Notes: generated from the letters alone by a model not told the origin. Shown: positions 41,282-50,140, counted from the stretch's first letter. The stretch: DNA of 64,000 bases from JACPNO01 sp963825405 (GCA_963825405.1 CAWGTB010000013.1:128608-192607), one strand, 5' to 3'. Numbers and translations are program-made.

Positions 41282-43921
41282 CTAGAAATAAAACCGCAGG
41301 CCCAACTGCAGAACTCGTCCGTCGTTAAGCGTGTTGGTGATTTTGCCAAAGTTGTTATTGGTTAGGGTGAAGCCAGGAGCATCGAACTGCGGATGGTTGA
41401 ACGCGTTCATGGCTTCGACGCGAAATGTCAGCCTGCGCTCGGAATGCGCCGATGGCAGGATCCACTGGCGGGTCACAGCCAGGTTCACGTTCTCGATGCC
41501 ATCCTTGCGGAATGTGTTGCGCCCTAGACTACCGCGGCGCTCTCCAGGCCCGAGATAACCGAAGGCAGAGCGCGGCAGCATGAGCGCGGACGTATCCGGG
41601 TTATCGATCACGCGGCCGAGGACGGAAGCATCGAGCAAATCCGGTCGGTCCGAGCTCATGCCGTCCACATTCCCGAAGCCGGGCGAATCCGAGCCTATGC
41701 GTAGCGTGAAAGGCAGTCCTGACTTTATTAAAGTGCCGCCGGAGATATTCCAGCCATTCGTGAGAGGCCGCAAGCGGCTGTTGCCGAACGCCGGCAAATC
41801 GTAGCTAAATCGCGCGAGAAAAGTGTGCCTGCTATCGAATCGGCTGGGGCCTTTCAAGTCCTTCTTTAAGTCATATTCCGTTTGGCTGGCATCCAGATAG
41901 GCTTCATCGCCGGAGCCGGAGGAGGTGTAATCGGAGCCGGTGTCGATCGCCTTGCTGAAGGTGTAGCTGGCCGCGAACGAGAGCCCCTTGCGCCCCGGAA
42001 TGGCGATTGAAATCTGGCCAGCGTCCAGGTACGCATCGCCCATGTTGGTGAGTTCGAGGATTTCGTTGTATCGCTGGTCGGCGCGGCGCTCGGCATAGGT
42101 GTCGGTGGTAAGCGGAATGCCAGGCACGGGTTGGGCGCGATTGACTGTCAGGGCGGAAATAAGCTGTTTGCTGCGGCTGCCCACGTAACCCAATCGCAGC
42201 ATCCAGGTATTGAGAAACTGCCGCTCCCAGCTGAAATTGTATTGGTGCGCATAGGTATCGTGCAGGTTGGGCGAAAGCAGCAGCAGCCCGGATCGCTGGT
42301 TGGGATCAATATGATTGATATCGATGCCTTGCAGTGGGTCCACGAAATTGGGACTGTCCACTTCAATACTTATGACAGCCGGCGGGTTGAAGCGCGCCTG
42401 CTGATACGTTGCCGGAATAATCTGCCCGTAGGAAAGCGTATAGGATGCCCGCATGACGCCCCAGTTTCCGACCTGATAGGCCAGGCCAAATCGCGGGCTG
42501 AGATTATTGCAATCGCAGTGATACGCCACGACGGTGCGATGGTTTACTTCGCTCGGCGCCCCGTCCATTCCGTAGCGGAGGCCCGCGGTAATGCTGAGCC
42601 TGGGCGCGGCGCGCCATTGATCGCCGAAATAAATCTGGCCGGTGCGGCTGCGAAATCCTCGGCTGGTATCGCCGATGCCCTGAAAGTAATACGTGGGCAC
42701 CCCGAGCAGAAAATTCTGAATGGCGGTGCGATCGAAATCGTCGGTAAATCCATAGGCGCCGCGGTGGCCCTGGCTTTCTGAGCCATTAAGCTGCAAGCGC
42801 GCGTATTCGCCGCCGGTAGTGAATTTGTGATCGCCAGAGATCCATGTCCATTGGGAGCCGCCGCGAAAAGTGTTCTCCGTGCGATTGAGCGGCACGTTGA
42901 AACGCGGACCCATGAACTCGATGCTCTCGGCGAAGCGGGCCGACGGACCCACCGCGTTCGGCTCCGAAACCAGGATAGTGTGTGTACGGCGGAAGGAAAA
43001 TCCGCTGGTCCATTCTCCCGAGCCGTGGAATGGCTGCGAAAGCGTGATCTGGGCGTGGCGGTTACGCAGGGTGGTGTCCGGGTTCTGTCCCGCGACCAAC
43101 TGGAAGGACTGAATCACCTGGTTCTGATGCTGGTACTGCGTCCACAATTTGCGGCTGCCACCGAGATCAATGTCCCAGCGGCCGGAGATCTGATCGTCGT
43201 TGATGCTTTGCGGGGAATTGGTGTTGAGCGCGCGCGGATCCAGGTCCGGACGGTTGGGCAGCTCAGTGCCATAAGCCGCCAGGAAGCGGCGGATGAGCGC
43301 GGCGGATGCGGGGTCGGTGGTGAGCGGCTGACGCTCGTCCGCGGTGGGAACCAGCACATTGCCGTTGACCTCGCCGCGCAGCTTTCTCTGTGTGCCCTCG
43401 ATCGAGAGAAACTGTCTTTTGGCGAATGGCCCGCCCACCTGGAACCCGTACTGATTCTGGCGCGAGGGCTTTACTGGCCCCACCTGAAAAAAAGTACGCG
43501 CATTGAATACGCTATTTTGCAGTACTTCGAAAAGTTCGCCATGCCAGCCGCCGCGCGAAGGAGCTCTGAGGAAAGGAAATTCCAGGGGCGCCTGGCCGAA
43601 TTCGGCGCCATAGTAGTTGGCCGTAACGCCGGGCTCGTTCACGATGGTGATGGAAGCGCCCACGCGGACCAGGCTCTCACGCAGCGCATTATTGTCCACG
43701 CGGACCACATAGACGTTTTCGTTGCGATGCGAGGCTGCGGACTCGGTGGAGGAAGCGCTATCGGGAGCTGGTCCAATCGCCTCCAACACGGTCTTGGCGG
43801 GGCGCTGCTCGGCCGCGGGAGCGGGCGATTCCTGATTGGAATCGGGCTTGGGATCCTGCGCGCGCAGGACCGCGATCGTACAGCAAGCGAGTATGAGAAA
43901 CCAGTGGTTTCGGGGATGCAA
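41282..43921 (-). CDS. Oar-like TonB-dependent outer-membrane beta-barrel protein
   Basis: An 879-residue protein with a signal peptide (NHWFLILACCTIAVLRAQ). A short plug-like region follows (NNALRESLVRVGASITIVNEPGV, LQNSVFNARTFF). A large barrel holds alternating aromatic strands and ends in LQLGLRFYF, with the C-terminal Phe typical of outer-membrane barrels. The segment RGGWHGELFEVLQNSVFNARTFF is characteristic of the acidobacterial Oar-like family. It probably binds or imports large ligands. The TTG start is head-to-head with nuoA, 23 bases apart. Confidence 0.82.
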   Translation of the reverse strand: MHPRNHWFLILACCTIAVLRAQDPKPDSNQESPAPAAEQRPAKTVLEAIGPAPDSASSTESAASHRNENVYVVRVDNNALRESLVRVGASITIVNEPGVTANYYGAEFGQAPLEFPFLRAPSRGGWHGELFEVLQNSVFNARTFFQVGPVKPSRQNQYGFQVGGPFAKRQFLSIEGTQRKLRGEVNGNVLVPTADERQPLTTDPASAALIRRFLAAYGTELPNRPDLDPRALNTNSPQSINDDQISGRWDIDLGGSRKLWTQYQHQNQVIQSFQLVAGQNPDTTLRNRHAQITLSQPFHGSGEWTSGFSFRRTHTILVSEPNAVGPSARFAESIEFMGPRFNVPLNRTENTFRGGSQWTWISGDHKFTTGGEYARLQLNGSESQGHRGAYGFTDDFDRTAIQNFLLGVPTYYFQGIGDTSRGFRSRTGQIYFGDQWRAAPRLSITAGLRYGMDGAPSEVNHRTVVAYHCDCNNLSPRFGLAYQVGNWGVMRASYTLSYGQIIPATYQQARFNPPAVISIEVDSPNFVDPLQGIDINHIDPNQRSGLLLLSPNLHDTYAHQYNFSWERQFLNTWMLRLGYVGSRSKQLISALTVNRAQPVPGIPLTTDTYAERRADQRYNEILELTNMGDAYLDAGQISIAIPGRKGLSFAASYTFSKAIDTGSDYTSSGSGDEAYLDASQTEYDLKKDLKGPSRFDSRHTFLARFSYDLPAFGNSRLRPLTNGWNISGGTLIKSGLPFTLRIGSDSPGFGNVDGMSSDRPDLLDASVLGRVIDNPDTSALMLPRSAFGYLGPGERRGSLGRNTFRKDGIENVNLAVTRQWILPSAHSERRLTFRVEAMNAFNHPQFDAPGFTLTNNNFGKITNTLNDGRVLQLGLRFYF

Positions 43922-43944
43922 CAGGCTATGCTATCATCTCAGCG

Positions 43945-44301
43945 ATGCCGAGCGGGTACCTGCCGATTTTCATTTTTTTGGCCGTAGCCATCCTGTTTCC
44001 GATGGTCACGATCGTGGCCGCCAAACTGATCCGGCCGTCCGCACCTTTCCTGGTAAAGCTCGAAGCCTACGAGTGCGGCATCAAAGCGGCATCGGATTCC
44101 CGCGGCCGCTACACGGTGCGCTTTTACATCATCGCCATTCTGTTTGTGATCTTTGACGTAGAAACGATCTTCCTGTTTCCCTGGGCAGTGAAATACCGGA
44201 CGCTGGGATGGTTCGGGATTTCGGAAATGATCGTGTTCATCGGCATTCTAGTAGTGGGCTACATTTGGGCGTACAAAAAAGGCGCGCTCGAGTGGGTCTG
44301 A
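43945..44301 (+). CDS. nuoA: NADH-quinone oxidoreductase subunit A
   Basis: A 118-residue membrane subunit of complex I with three helices. The conserved loop is KLEAYECGIKAASDSRGRYTVRFYIIAILFVIFDVETIFLFPWAV, containing the ECG and FDVE signatures of NuoA. The rest of nuo is not in the window: the next gene on the right is on the other strand, 3 bases away. It is therefore a lone nuoA, either a second copy or part of a scattered complex I set. Confidence 0.93.
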   Translation: MPSGYLPIFIFLAVAILFPMVTIVAAKLIRPSAPFLVKLEAYECGIKAASDSRGRYTVRFYIIAILFVIFDVETIFLFPWAVKYRTLGWFGISEMIVFIGILVVGYIWAYKKGALEWV

Positions 44302-44303
44302 GC

Positions 44304-45800
44304 TCATCTTCCGACTAGCTTCAACGCCTTATCCGCCGCCTTTACGCCCCGGTATTGCGCTTCTTCGAAGATCGAAAAACCACTGACATCGGAATTTGCG
44401 AACAGCAGATTGCCTGTGCCTTGCGCCAAGCGCTGGCGCTGCGGCGACTGCAGAAACCCAGGTGTGGGACGCGCCATCGCGTGGCCGATACGCATCACGT
44501 CGATACGCGACACGCAGGCGCGAATGTCAGGATGGGCGCGCGCCAGATCGTTCAAGATCGCCTCTTTCCATTGCGTCCAATCGCGCTCCAGTAGCAGCTT
44601 GCGCTTCTCCGAGGGCGTGCCTTCGGCTAGCGCCCAGTAATACGTCCAGACGGTGCGGTCCACGTGCGAGCGCACGGTTTGATGCGTCGCCACCACATAG
44701 CCCAGCGCAGGGGAATCGTAGAGCACATTGTCCCAGGCAGGCTCAAGGCCGCGTTCGCGCGGCCAGCGGTCGAGGGTCAGATTCGCGGTGAGCCAGGGCG
44801 AGTACGTAATTCCCTGCACCGGCGGAACATCCGCGCAAAGGTACGACGTCAGAAAACTCGGCGCCGCAAAGATAACCGCATCGGCGGCGTATTCCGTCTC
44901 CCCTGCTCTAACGCGCAAGCGCCGGCCATCGCGCACAATCCGATGCACCATTTGGCTCGGGCGGATGTATCGCTCCAGCTTCTGAATCAGGCGCTGCGCA
45001 ATCCAGCCGTTGCCTTCCGGCCATGTGAGCGGCCCTTTTTCGTCCGGCTCGCGCGAGGCGAAATAATGCATGCCGGCCCAAGCGGAGGTGTCGCGGGCGA
45101 GCGCGCCGTAATCGTCGCGGCAAGCGTAATTGATGTACCAATGCAGGTAGGGTGAGGTGAACTTTTCGGCCACCATCCAGTCCGCCATGGACTGTTCATC
45201 CAGGGCTGAAGGCTTCGCGCCGATTTCCATCGGGATCGTGAATTCGCCTGTCGCGCGCATCTCCGTGATTCGCTGTTCGAACCGCCGGAACTCGGCGTGA
45301 TCTTTGGTGGTGGTGCCGATCGCGGGCTCGATTCCTTCCTGCCAACGCCCGTGCAGAAACAGCCGCTCCTGCGGCGAGAAGCAGAGCTGACGTTCATCCC
45401 AGACGCCGTCGCGAAGCACGCCCAACTCTTCGAATAATTCGCGTACGAGAGCGACTTTTTTGCCGGGCACCGGAACGTAATGCGCGGCCCAGGGATAGGT
45501 CGTGACCTCGTTTTCACCCCAGCGGGCATTGCCGCCGGGGCGGGTCTCCATTTCCAGCAGAACGAAATCGCGGAAGCCTTTTTTGTCAAGACGCCACGCT
45601 GCGGAGAGCCCCGCCATGCCACCGCCGACGATCACGACCGGCACTTTCACCGTCTGCTTTGGCGCGGGAAATGAAGCGCGGTCGCGAAGCAGGTGTCCGA
45701 GTTGGTGGCCGTCATCGACGAATCCGCCGGCAATGGCGCGGTCTGTTTTCGGGCTCAGACCGACCAAAGCCGCGCTCAGAAATTGGCGGCGGGAGGTCAA
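44304..45800 (-). CDS. exported FAD-dependent amine oxidase, last gene of the polyamine operon
   Basis: A 498-residue flavoprotein with a Tat-like signal (TSRRQFLSAALVGLSP). The FAD motif is VPVVIVGGGMAGLSAAWRLDKKGF (about 52-75), followed by LLEMETRPGGNARWG, and the C-terminal FAD region is NLLFANSDVSGFSIFEEAQYRGVKAADKAL. This is the amine-oxidase/phytoene-desaturase-like fold. Next to speD and a spermidine-synthase-like gene, a polyamine or aminopropyl group is the natural substrate guess. The ATG overlaps the stop of the upstream gene by ATGA. Confidence 0.75.
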   Translation of the reverse strand: MTSRRQFLSAALVGLSPKTDRAIAGGFVDDGHQLGHLLRDRASFPAPKQTVKVPVVIVGGGMAGLSAAWRLDKKGFRDFVLLEMETRPGGNARWGENEVTTYPWAAHYVPVPGKKVALVRELFEELGVLRDGVWDERQLCFSPQERLFLHGRWQEGIEPAIGTTTKDHAEFRRFEQRITEMRATGEFTIPMEIGAKPSALDEQSMADWMVAEKFTSPYLHWYINYACRDDYGALARDTSAWAGMHYFASREPDEKGPLTWPEGNGWIAQRLIQKLERYIRPSQMVHRIVRDGRRLRVRAGETEYAADAVIFAAPSFLTSYLCADVPPVQGITYSPWLTANLTLDRWPRERGLEPAWDNVLYDSPALGYVVATHQTVRSHVDRTVWTYYWALAEGTPSEKRKLLLERDWTQWKEAILNDLARAHPDIRACVSRIDVMRIGHAMARPTPGFLQSPQRQRLAQGTGNLLFANSDVSGFSIFEEAQYRGVKAADKALKLVGR

Positions 45801-47293
45801 TGGCTAATGTCGCTCCAGTCGTGCTCGTAATACCGCACCAGCACCTGATCGTTCAGGCGATTGGGTTCAGCCGCGACGGGCAGCATGTCGTTGGAAAACT
45901 GAAACAGCGGCGGCACCGCGCTGGCGGAGAGAAAACGCAGGCCATCCGGCAGAGTGCGTGGGGGCTCGTATTCATGCAGAGCGGCGATCACAAATCCCCA
46001 CTCGCCGAACGACGGAACGTACACATGGTAAGGAAACGTTTTGAGGCCGGCCTGTTTCAGGGTTTCGACGATGCACCAGTAAGACTGTCGCGCGAAAAGC
46101 GGCGACGTGCTTTGCACCACGGCCAGACCGCCCTGGCTGAGATGCTTGGACATCAGGCGGTAAAATGCCGTGGTGTACAGTTTGCCCAGCGAATAATTGG
46201 TGGGATCCGGAAAATCCACCACAATGAAATCGAACATTTCCTGATTGCTGTCCAGCCACGGAAAGGCGTCGCTATTGATTACATGAACGCGCGCGTTGGT
46301 GAGCGAGTGCGCGTTGAGGCCGCTCAGATACGGGTGCGTGGAGAAGAGCCGGGTCATCTCGGGATCAAGATCAACTAGCGTGATGGACTCGACGCCCGGA
46401 TATTTCAGAATCTCGCGGACCGCCAGGCCATCGCCGCCGCCCAACACAAGAACACGCCGCGCGCCCGGAATCGCCGCTAGCCCAGTATGGACTAGTGCCT
46501 CGTGATAACGGTACTCATCGCGCGAGCTGAATTGCAGGTGCGCGCTGAGAAAAAGCCGCAAGTCGTCCTTCCATTTGGTGAGTACGATGCGTTGGTAGCG
46601 CGTGTCGCGCGCAAAGATCACTTCGTCGGCGTAGAGCGAATTGTCGGCAGCACGCGTGATCTGCTCCGCTCCCGCCATACCAACGCCCAACAGCACCAGC
46701 ACCACCACGCACGAGGCCCGCAGTGATCCGGCCCGCACCAGCTCGTCGCGAAAGAAAAACGTTGACCACAGCGCCACCGCCGCGTTGACGATGCCAAACA
46801 GCAGCGCCGAGCGCACCATGCCGAGCTTCGGGACCAGCAGGATCGGAAAAAGCAGCGAGGCGCCGAGCGCGCCCAGATAGTCGAACGTCAGAACATGCGC
46901 GACCAGATCGCGGAACACCAGCCGCCCTTTGAGAATGCGCATCAGCAGCGGAATCTCCAGGCCTACCAGCACGCCGATCACGATCACCACCGCGTACAGC
47001 ACCAGGCGGAATCCCTGCGTATAGGCGAAGGCAAGAAACAGCAGCGAGGACGAAAAACCGCCCACGAGTCCCACCAGCAGCTCAATCGAAATGAATCGCG
47101 CCACCAAGCCGCGCTCGATGAAGCGCGAGAGAAAACTGCCGATGCCCATCGCGAACAGGTAGCTGCCAATGACAGTGGAGAATTGAAAAACGCTGTCGCC
47201 GAGCAAGTAACTCGCCAGCGTGCCGGCCACCAGCTCGTAGATCAGGCCGCAAGCGGCAATAAGAAAAACGGAGACGAACAGTACGGCCGGCAA
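45797..47293 (-). CDS. spermidine-synthase-like aminopropyltransferase with N-terminal membrane domain
   Basis: A 498-residue protein. Residues 1-210 hold seven or so transmembrane helices (LFVSVFLIAACGLIYELVAGTLASYLLG, VLYAVVIVIGVLVGLEIPLLMRI). Residues 225-450 are a spermidine-synthase fold: the SAM motif RRVLVLGGGDGLAVREILKYP, ITLVDLDPEM, and FIVVDFPDPTNYSLGKLYTTAFYRLMSKHLSQGG, which carries the D-x-x-D-P catalytic pattern. The membrane part suggests it modifies something in or at the membrane. It starts 3 bases after the DUF350 gene and is coupled to the amine oxidase by ATGA. Confidence 0.85.
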   Translation of the reverse strand: MPAVLFVSVFLIAACGLIYELVAGTLASYLLGDSVFQFSTVIGSYLFAMGIGSFLSRFIERGLVARFISIELLVGLVGGFSSSLLFLAFAYTQGFRLVLYAVVIVIGVLVGLEIPLLMRILKGRLVFRDLVAHVLTFDYLGALGASLLFPILLVPKLGMVRSALLFGIVNAAVALWSTFFFRDELVRAGSLRASCVVVLVLLGVGMAGAEQITRAADNSLYADEVIFARDTRYQRIVLTKWKDDLRLFLSAHLQFSSRDEYRYHEALVHTGLAAIPGARRVLVLGGGDGLAVREILKYPGVESITLVDLDPEMTRLFSTHPYLSGLNAHSLTNARVHVINSDAFPWLDSNQEMFDFIVVDFPDPTNYSLGKLYTTAFYRLMSKHLSQGGLAVVQSTSPLFARQSYWCIVETLKQAGLKTFPYHVYVPSFGEWGFVIAALHEYEPPRTLPDGLRFLSASAVPPLFQFSNDMLPVAAEPNRLNDQVLVRYYEHDWSDISH

Positions 47294-47296
47294 TTT

Positions 47297-47512
47297 CTAA
47301 TGCACCGCGGCGGCAATAATAATGCACATGCCGATGGACATCGCGCCCACCAGAATCGCCAGCGCCACATTCTTCTCATGCACGATCTCGTTCCAGAGAT
47401 GGTACGGCGTGAGACGGTCGACCAGCGCGAAGGCCACGATGAAGATCACCAGGCCCAGCGCGGCGAAAGCCACCGCGTTCAAGATATTCGACAGATGGAA
47501 ATCGTTCATCAC
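47297..47512 (-). CDS. DUF350 membrane protein
   Basis: A 71-residue protein with two helices (ILNAVAFAALGLVIFIVAFALVDRLTPYHLW and KNVALAILVGAMSIGMCIIIAAAVH). It matches one DUF350 unit (PF03994), which usually has the LTPYHLW-E-x4-KN motif between helices. DUF350 proteins occur beside PspA-like and polyamine/glutathionylspermidine genes in other bacteria. Its start overlaps the stop of the small upstream gene by 4 bases (ATGA), and the aminopropyltransferase follows after 3 bases. Confidence 0.85.
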   Translation of the reverse strand: MMNDFHLSNILNAVAFAALGLVIFIVAFALVDRLTPYHLWNEIVHEKNVALAILVGAMSIGMCIIIAAAVH

Positions 47513-47694
47513 TTGCCTCCAGCGTATCTGTAGTAGCCGCCATAGTGCGACCGGTACGCCCCGGGATTGTCGCGCACGGTCTTGGGAACGTTTTTCACTT
47601 CATTCACTTTTTGCAGACTAAAGCCGGTGTACTGCGCCGCGCCCAGCAGCCCGAGCAATAGCACTCCGTAGGCCATGTACAAAGGATTCCGCAT
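47509..47694 (-). CDS. small single-helix membrane protein in the polyamine operon
   Basis: A 61-residue protein with one transmembrane helix (MAYGVLLLGLLGAAQYTGFSL) and a conserved-looking tail rich in Tyr and Gly (VPKTVRDNPGAYRSHYGGYYRYAGGK). I cannot name a family. It is wedged between DUF4178 and DUF350 genes, with a one-base overlap on one side and ATGA on the other, so it is clearly translated with them. The Tyr-rich tail should face the periplasm or cytoplasm near the membrane. Confidence 0.7.
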   Translation of the reverse strand: MRNPLYMAYGVLLLGLLGAAQYTGFSLQKVNEVKNVPKTVRDNPGAYRSHYGGYYRYAGGK

Positions 47695-49628
47695 CAGTCG
47701 TCATCTCCGGAGCTCTTGCTGGCGGGAGCGAAATCGCTCTGCTGCCAGCGTCGTTGTTCAAAAGTGAGCGCGCGCCAGCTTACCAGGGCCGGAGGGATCA
47801 GCAGCAGAAATGCCGCAACCCAAAATAATCCATCCGATGGAACGCTGCGGCGCAGGCGCAGATCGTACACAACCGATTCCGCTTTGGGCGCGGTCTCCGG
47901 CTCTACGCGCAGGTAGTAGCGCCCAGGCGCGACGCTGGGAATTCGCACGCTGTCACGCACGCTGCCTTCGGTCCACGAACCGTCGCTGTCGCGCCCGGTG
48001 TAGTAGCTGACTTCGCGGCCGAAATCGAAAGCCTGGCCGGTCTCCTCATTGATAAGGGCGAAATTGAAATAGATCCAGTTGTTGTAAAGATTGGTATCCA
48101 GCGCCACTTCCACGTTGGACGGCACGCCTCTCACCTCGAAAGTGTCCGTGACGAAAGACGCTTCCCCGGCCGAACGCGGCGAAAAAACGTAGCGCTTATT
48201 GAACACTTCTTTCTCGCCCGCGACCATGTAAAACAACACGGCGAGGCCAATGAGCACGGTGAAAAAGTTCATGCACAAGCGCCACGCGCCTTTCACCTGG
48301 TCGCTATAGTTCGACGGCTGATTGGCGAACAGCCCCCGCGCCACGGGCGCTTTACCGGGCAGGTGAAACATCTCCCAGATGCGGTCGCCAGTGACATATT
48401 CGCCCAGCGACCAGGTGGTTTCGTTGGCCGTCCGTTCCATCGAAAGAATACGCGGCGGCGCGATGTAATCCGCCACCGAAACGGTCTCCCCCACGCGCAC
48501 TTGCCAGGGAAATTCGCCGATGACATACGTGGTGGCAGCAGGGCTGGAATCGAATTCCTTAAAACGCTGGCCGAGAAATTTCACGGCAGGTGGCTTCGCC
48601 CCAGGTATCGGCTCCGGCAATGCTTTCACGGTGCTGACGTCGTTCCAGTGCCCATCGTATTCGGTGAGGTAGCGGAACCCTTTGGCGGGATTGAACAGCA
48701 GGTATTCACGCCAGCTCTCCGGCGTCTCGGTCATGGTGACCGTAGTCCGCTCCTGAAAACCGATCACCTGGTAATCATCGCCGCGCACTTTTCCGGTCGT
48801 CCCCATAGGAATCAGCGGCTGCACGCGCTCGCTGGCTTTCACCGTTTGCAGGATTTGAAGATTCGGATCCTTGGCGTCCAGAATCGACAGACACTGCGGA
48901 CATACCACGGTCAGCGACTGCTCCTGCGCGCGAATGGTGAGCGGCCCGCCGCAACCTGGACAATTCAGCCCCGCAGTTTTAGCGGACGGCTTCGGCAGCG
49001 CATCCGCCGCACGCAGCTTTTTCAAACGCAGATCTGCGAATTCGACCGAGCGCCCCATGAACAGCAGCGGCGTTGCTTCGCTGTAATCGATGGTCGCGAA
49101 GCGCCCGTCGCTGGAACGCAGGTCGGCAAAACGGACATCCGATTTGTCCCAATATTCGAACGGCAGCTCGCCTTCGACGCCGCGATAGTGCGCCTGGGTG
49201 ATCGACGTCACCTCGAAGCGTACGTCGTCCCACATCAGGCTGCGATGCAGCGCGATTTGCTCGGGCGTCGGCAGCGGGCCGGGTTTGGCCACCATTTGCG
49301 ACCAGTCGAATTCGCCCTGCGCATCGGACAACCAGGCGCTCGTGCCGTCATTCTGGATCACGTGCCATTCGTTCCAGCCGCCTTGCTCGTACTCATAGAG
49401 GATGCGCCCGACAACGGTGAAGACCTTGTTCCCGTAAACGCCTTCGGTGCCGAGTTGAATCGGCGAACTATCCACGGGCAAATCGGCGACGGTGCCGACT
49501 TTTGCCAGATCGAGGTCGCGGCGAACCAAAATGGAGTGGCAGAAGCTGCACGTGGTCTGCACCGCGCCCGACCAGCGGAACGTGACGAGAGCTCCGCAGT
49601 TGGGACAGTTAGCGGATGGCGCGCTCAT
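47694..49628 (-). CDS. DUF4178 protein with two zinc ribbons and C-terminal membrane helices
   Basis: A 644-residue protein. Two zinc ribbons are visible (CPNCGALVTFRWSGAVQTTCSFC at about 9-31, and CPGCGGPLTIRAQEQSLTVVCPQC at about 224-247). Each is followed by a DUF4178 beta domain (GVYGNKVFTVVGRILYEYEQGGWNEWHVIQ; VRGDDYQVIGFQERTTVTM). The C-terminal third has two transmembrane helices (LCMNFFTVLIGLAVLFYMVAG and LFWVAAFLLLIPPALVSWRAL) flanking an extracytoplasmic beta domain. It overlaps the speD end by 20 bases. Function is unknown; the context points to membrane-linked polyamine chemistry. Confidence 0.8.
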   Translation of the reverse strand: MSAPSANCPNCGALVTFRWSGAVQTTCSFCHSILVRRDLDLAKVGTVADLPVDSSPIQLGTEGVYGNKVFTVVGRILYEYEQGGWNEWHVIQNDGTSAWLSDAQGEFDWSQMVAKPGPLPTPEQIALHRSLMWDDVRFEVTSITQAHYRGVEGELPFEYWDKSDVRFADLRSSDGRFATIDYSEATPLLFMGRSVEFADLRLKKLRAADALPKPSAKTAGLNCPGCGGPLTIRAQEQSLTVVCPQCLSILDAKDPNLQILQTVKASERVQPLIPMGTTGKVRGDDYQVIGFQERTTVTMTETPESWREYLLFNPAKGFRYLTEYDGHWNDVSTVKALPEPIPGAKPPAVKFLGQRFKEFDSSPAATTYVIGEFPWQVRVGETVSVADYIAPPRILSMERTANETTWSLGEYVTGDRIWEMFHLPGKAPVARGLFANQPSNYSDQVKGAWRLCMNFFTVLIGLAVLFYMVAGEKEVFNKRYVFSPRSAGEASFVTDTFEVRGVPSNVEVALDTNLYNNWIYFNFALINEETGQAFDFGREVSYYTGRDSDGSWTEGSVRDSVRIPSVAPGRYYLRVEPETAPKAESVVYDLRLRRSVPSDGLFWVAAFLLLIPPALVSWRALTFEQRRWQQSDFAPASKSSGDDD

Positions 49629-49980
49629 CGGGAACCGGCTCGAAAGGCCGCTCGATGCGCCGCACGCGCACCGCTTGCGCGGCGAACTCGCGTTTCAGGT
49701 AGGCCTCGAAATCCCAGTCCGGACGAGGCCGGCAGCAGAAGACGTTCAGGCAAAGAGAATGATACTCGGGAAACGTGTGGCAGGCAACGTGAGATTCCGC
49801 CAGCAAATAGAAACCGGTGACGCCGCCGGTGCCGGGAAACTGATGCCAGGCGGCTTCGCGGATGGGATGCAGCGTCAAGCCTTCGGTAAGCCGCGTGAAA
49901 AGCAGGCGCAGTTTTTCGACGTTCGCCAAGGCCGCGGCATCGCAGCCGTGGGCCTCGATTAACCACTCGCAGCCAGACAT
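49609..49980 (-). CDS. speD: S-adenosylmethionine decarboxylase proenzyme
   Basis: Makes decarboxylated SAM, the aminopropyl donor. The 123 residues are of the short prokaryotic type, with the self-cleavage site in LLAESHVACHTFPEYHSLCLNVFCC. The Ser in ESHV becomes the pyruvoyl group, and the H-T-x-P-E segment follows. The ATG at 49980 matches the usual N terminus (SGCEWLIEAHGCD). The longer reading to 50016 runs into the contig junction and should be ignored. It is the first visible gene of the six-gene operon, and any promoter or gene further upstream was lost at the junction. Confidence 0.9.
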   Translation of the reverse strand: MSGCEWLIEAHGCDAAALANVEKLRLLFTRLTEGLTLHPIREAAWHQFPGTGGVTGFYLLAESHVACHTFPEYHSLCLNVFCCRPRPDWDFEAYLKREFAAQAVRVRRIERPFEPVPDERAIR

Positions 49981-50007
49981 CTTGTCTATTGCTGTGCTCC
50001 GCCGCAC

Positions 50008-50020
50008 TCGGGACATAGCG
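50008..50020. other. junction between an acidobacterial and an actinobacterial sequence
   Basis: rplT reads normally from 50140 down to codon 41 (LANEQVMR, ending at 50018) and then turns into unrelated sequence that leads into the upstream region of acidobacterial speD. Genes to the left are acidobacterial in type and those to the right are actinobacterial, with a marked jump in GC and in the density of frameshifts. The exact base cannot be fixed by eye. Confidence 0.85.
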
Positions 50021-50140
50021 CATCACCTGCTCGTTGGCGAGCCGGTAGCTCGAGTGCTTCCGGCCGTAGTAGCCCTTGGCGCGGTCGAGGACCTTCTTCT
50101 TGCGCCGCTTCCGCGCGACGGCGTTGGTTGCGCGCGGCAT
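50018..50140 (-). CDS. rplT: 50S ribosomal protein L20, first 41 codons only
   Basis: The N terminus (MPRATNAVARKRRKKKV, then AKGYYGRKHSSYRLANEQVMR) is that of L20, which is normally about 117-120 residues. After codon 41 the L20 sequence (expected SLQYAYRDRR-like) stops, and the frame continues into foreign DNA. It is cut by the junction rather than by a stop codon. Its ATG shares a base with the rpmI stop (TGATG), the normal L35-L20 arrangement. Confidence 0.92.

Noticed and set aside
48363..49820. Long plus-strand open frame of 485 codons
   Set aside because: It is antisense to DUF4178 and speD, has no family resemblance, and reads as His/Arg-rich shadow sequence typical of high-GC DNA.
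50008..50020. Natural horizontal transfer of an actinobacterial segment
   Set aside because: The breakpoint destroys rplT after 41 codons, there is no tRNA, integrase or repeat at the edge, and the right side carries core ribosomal and tRNA-synthetase genes of another phylum.
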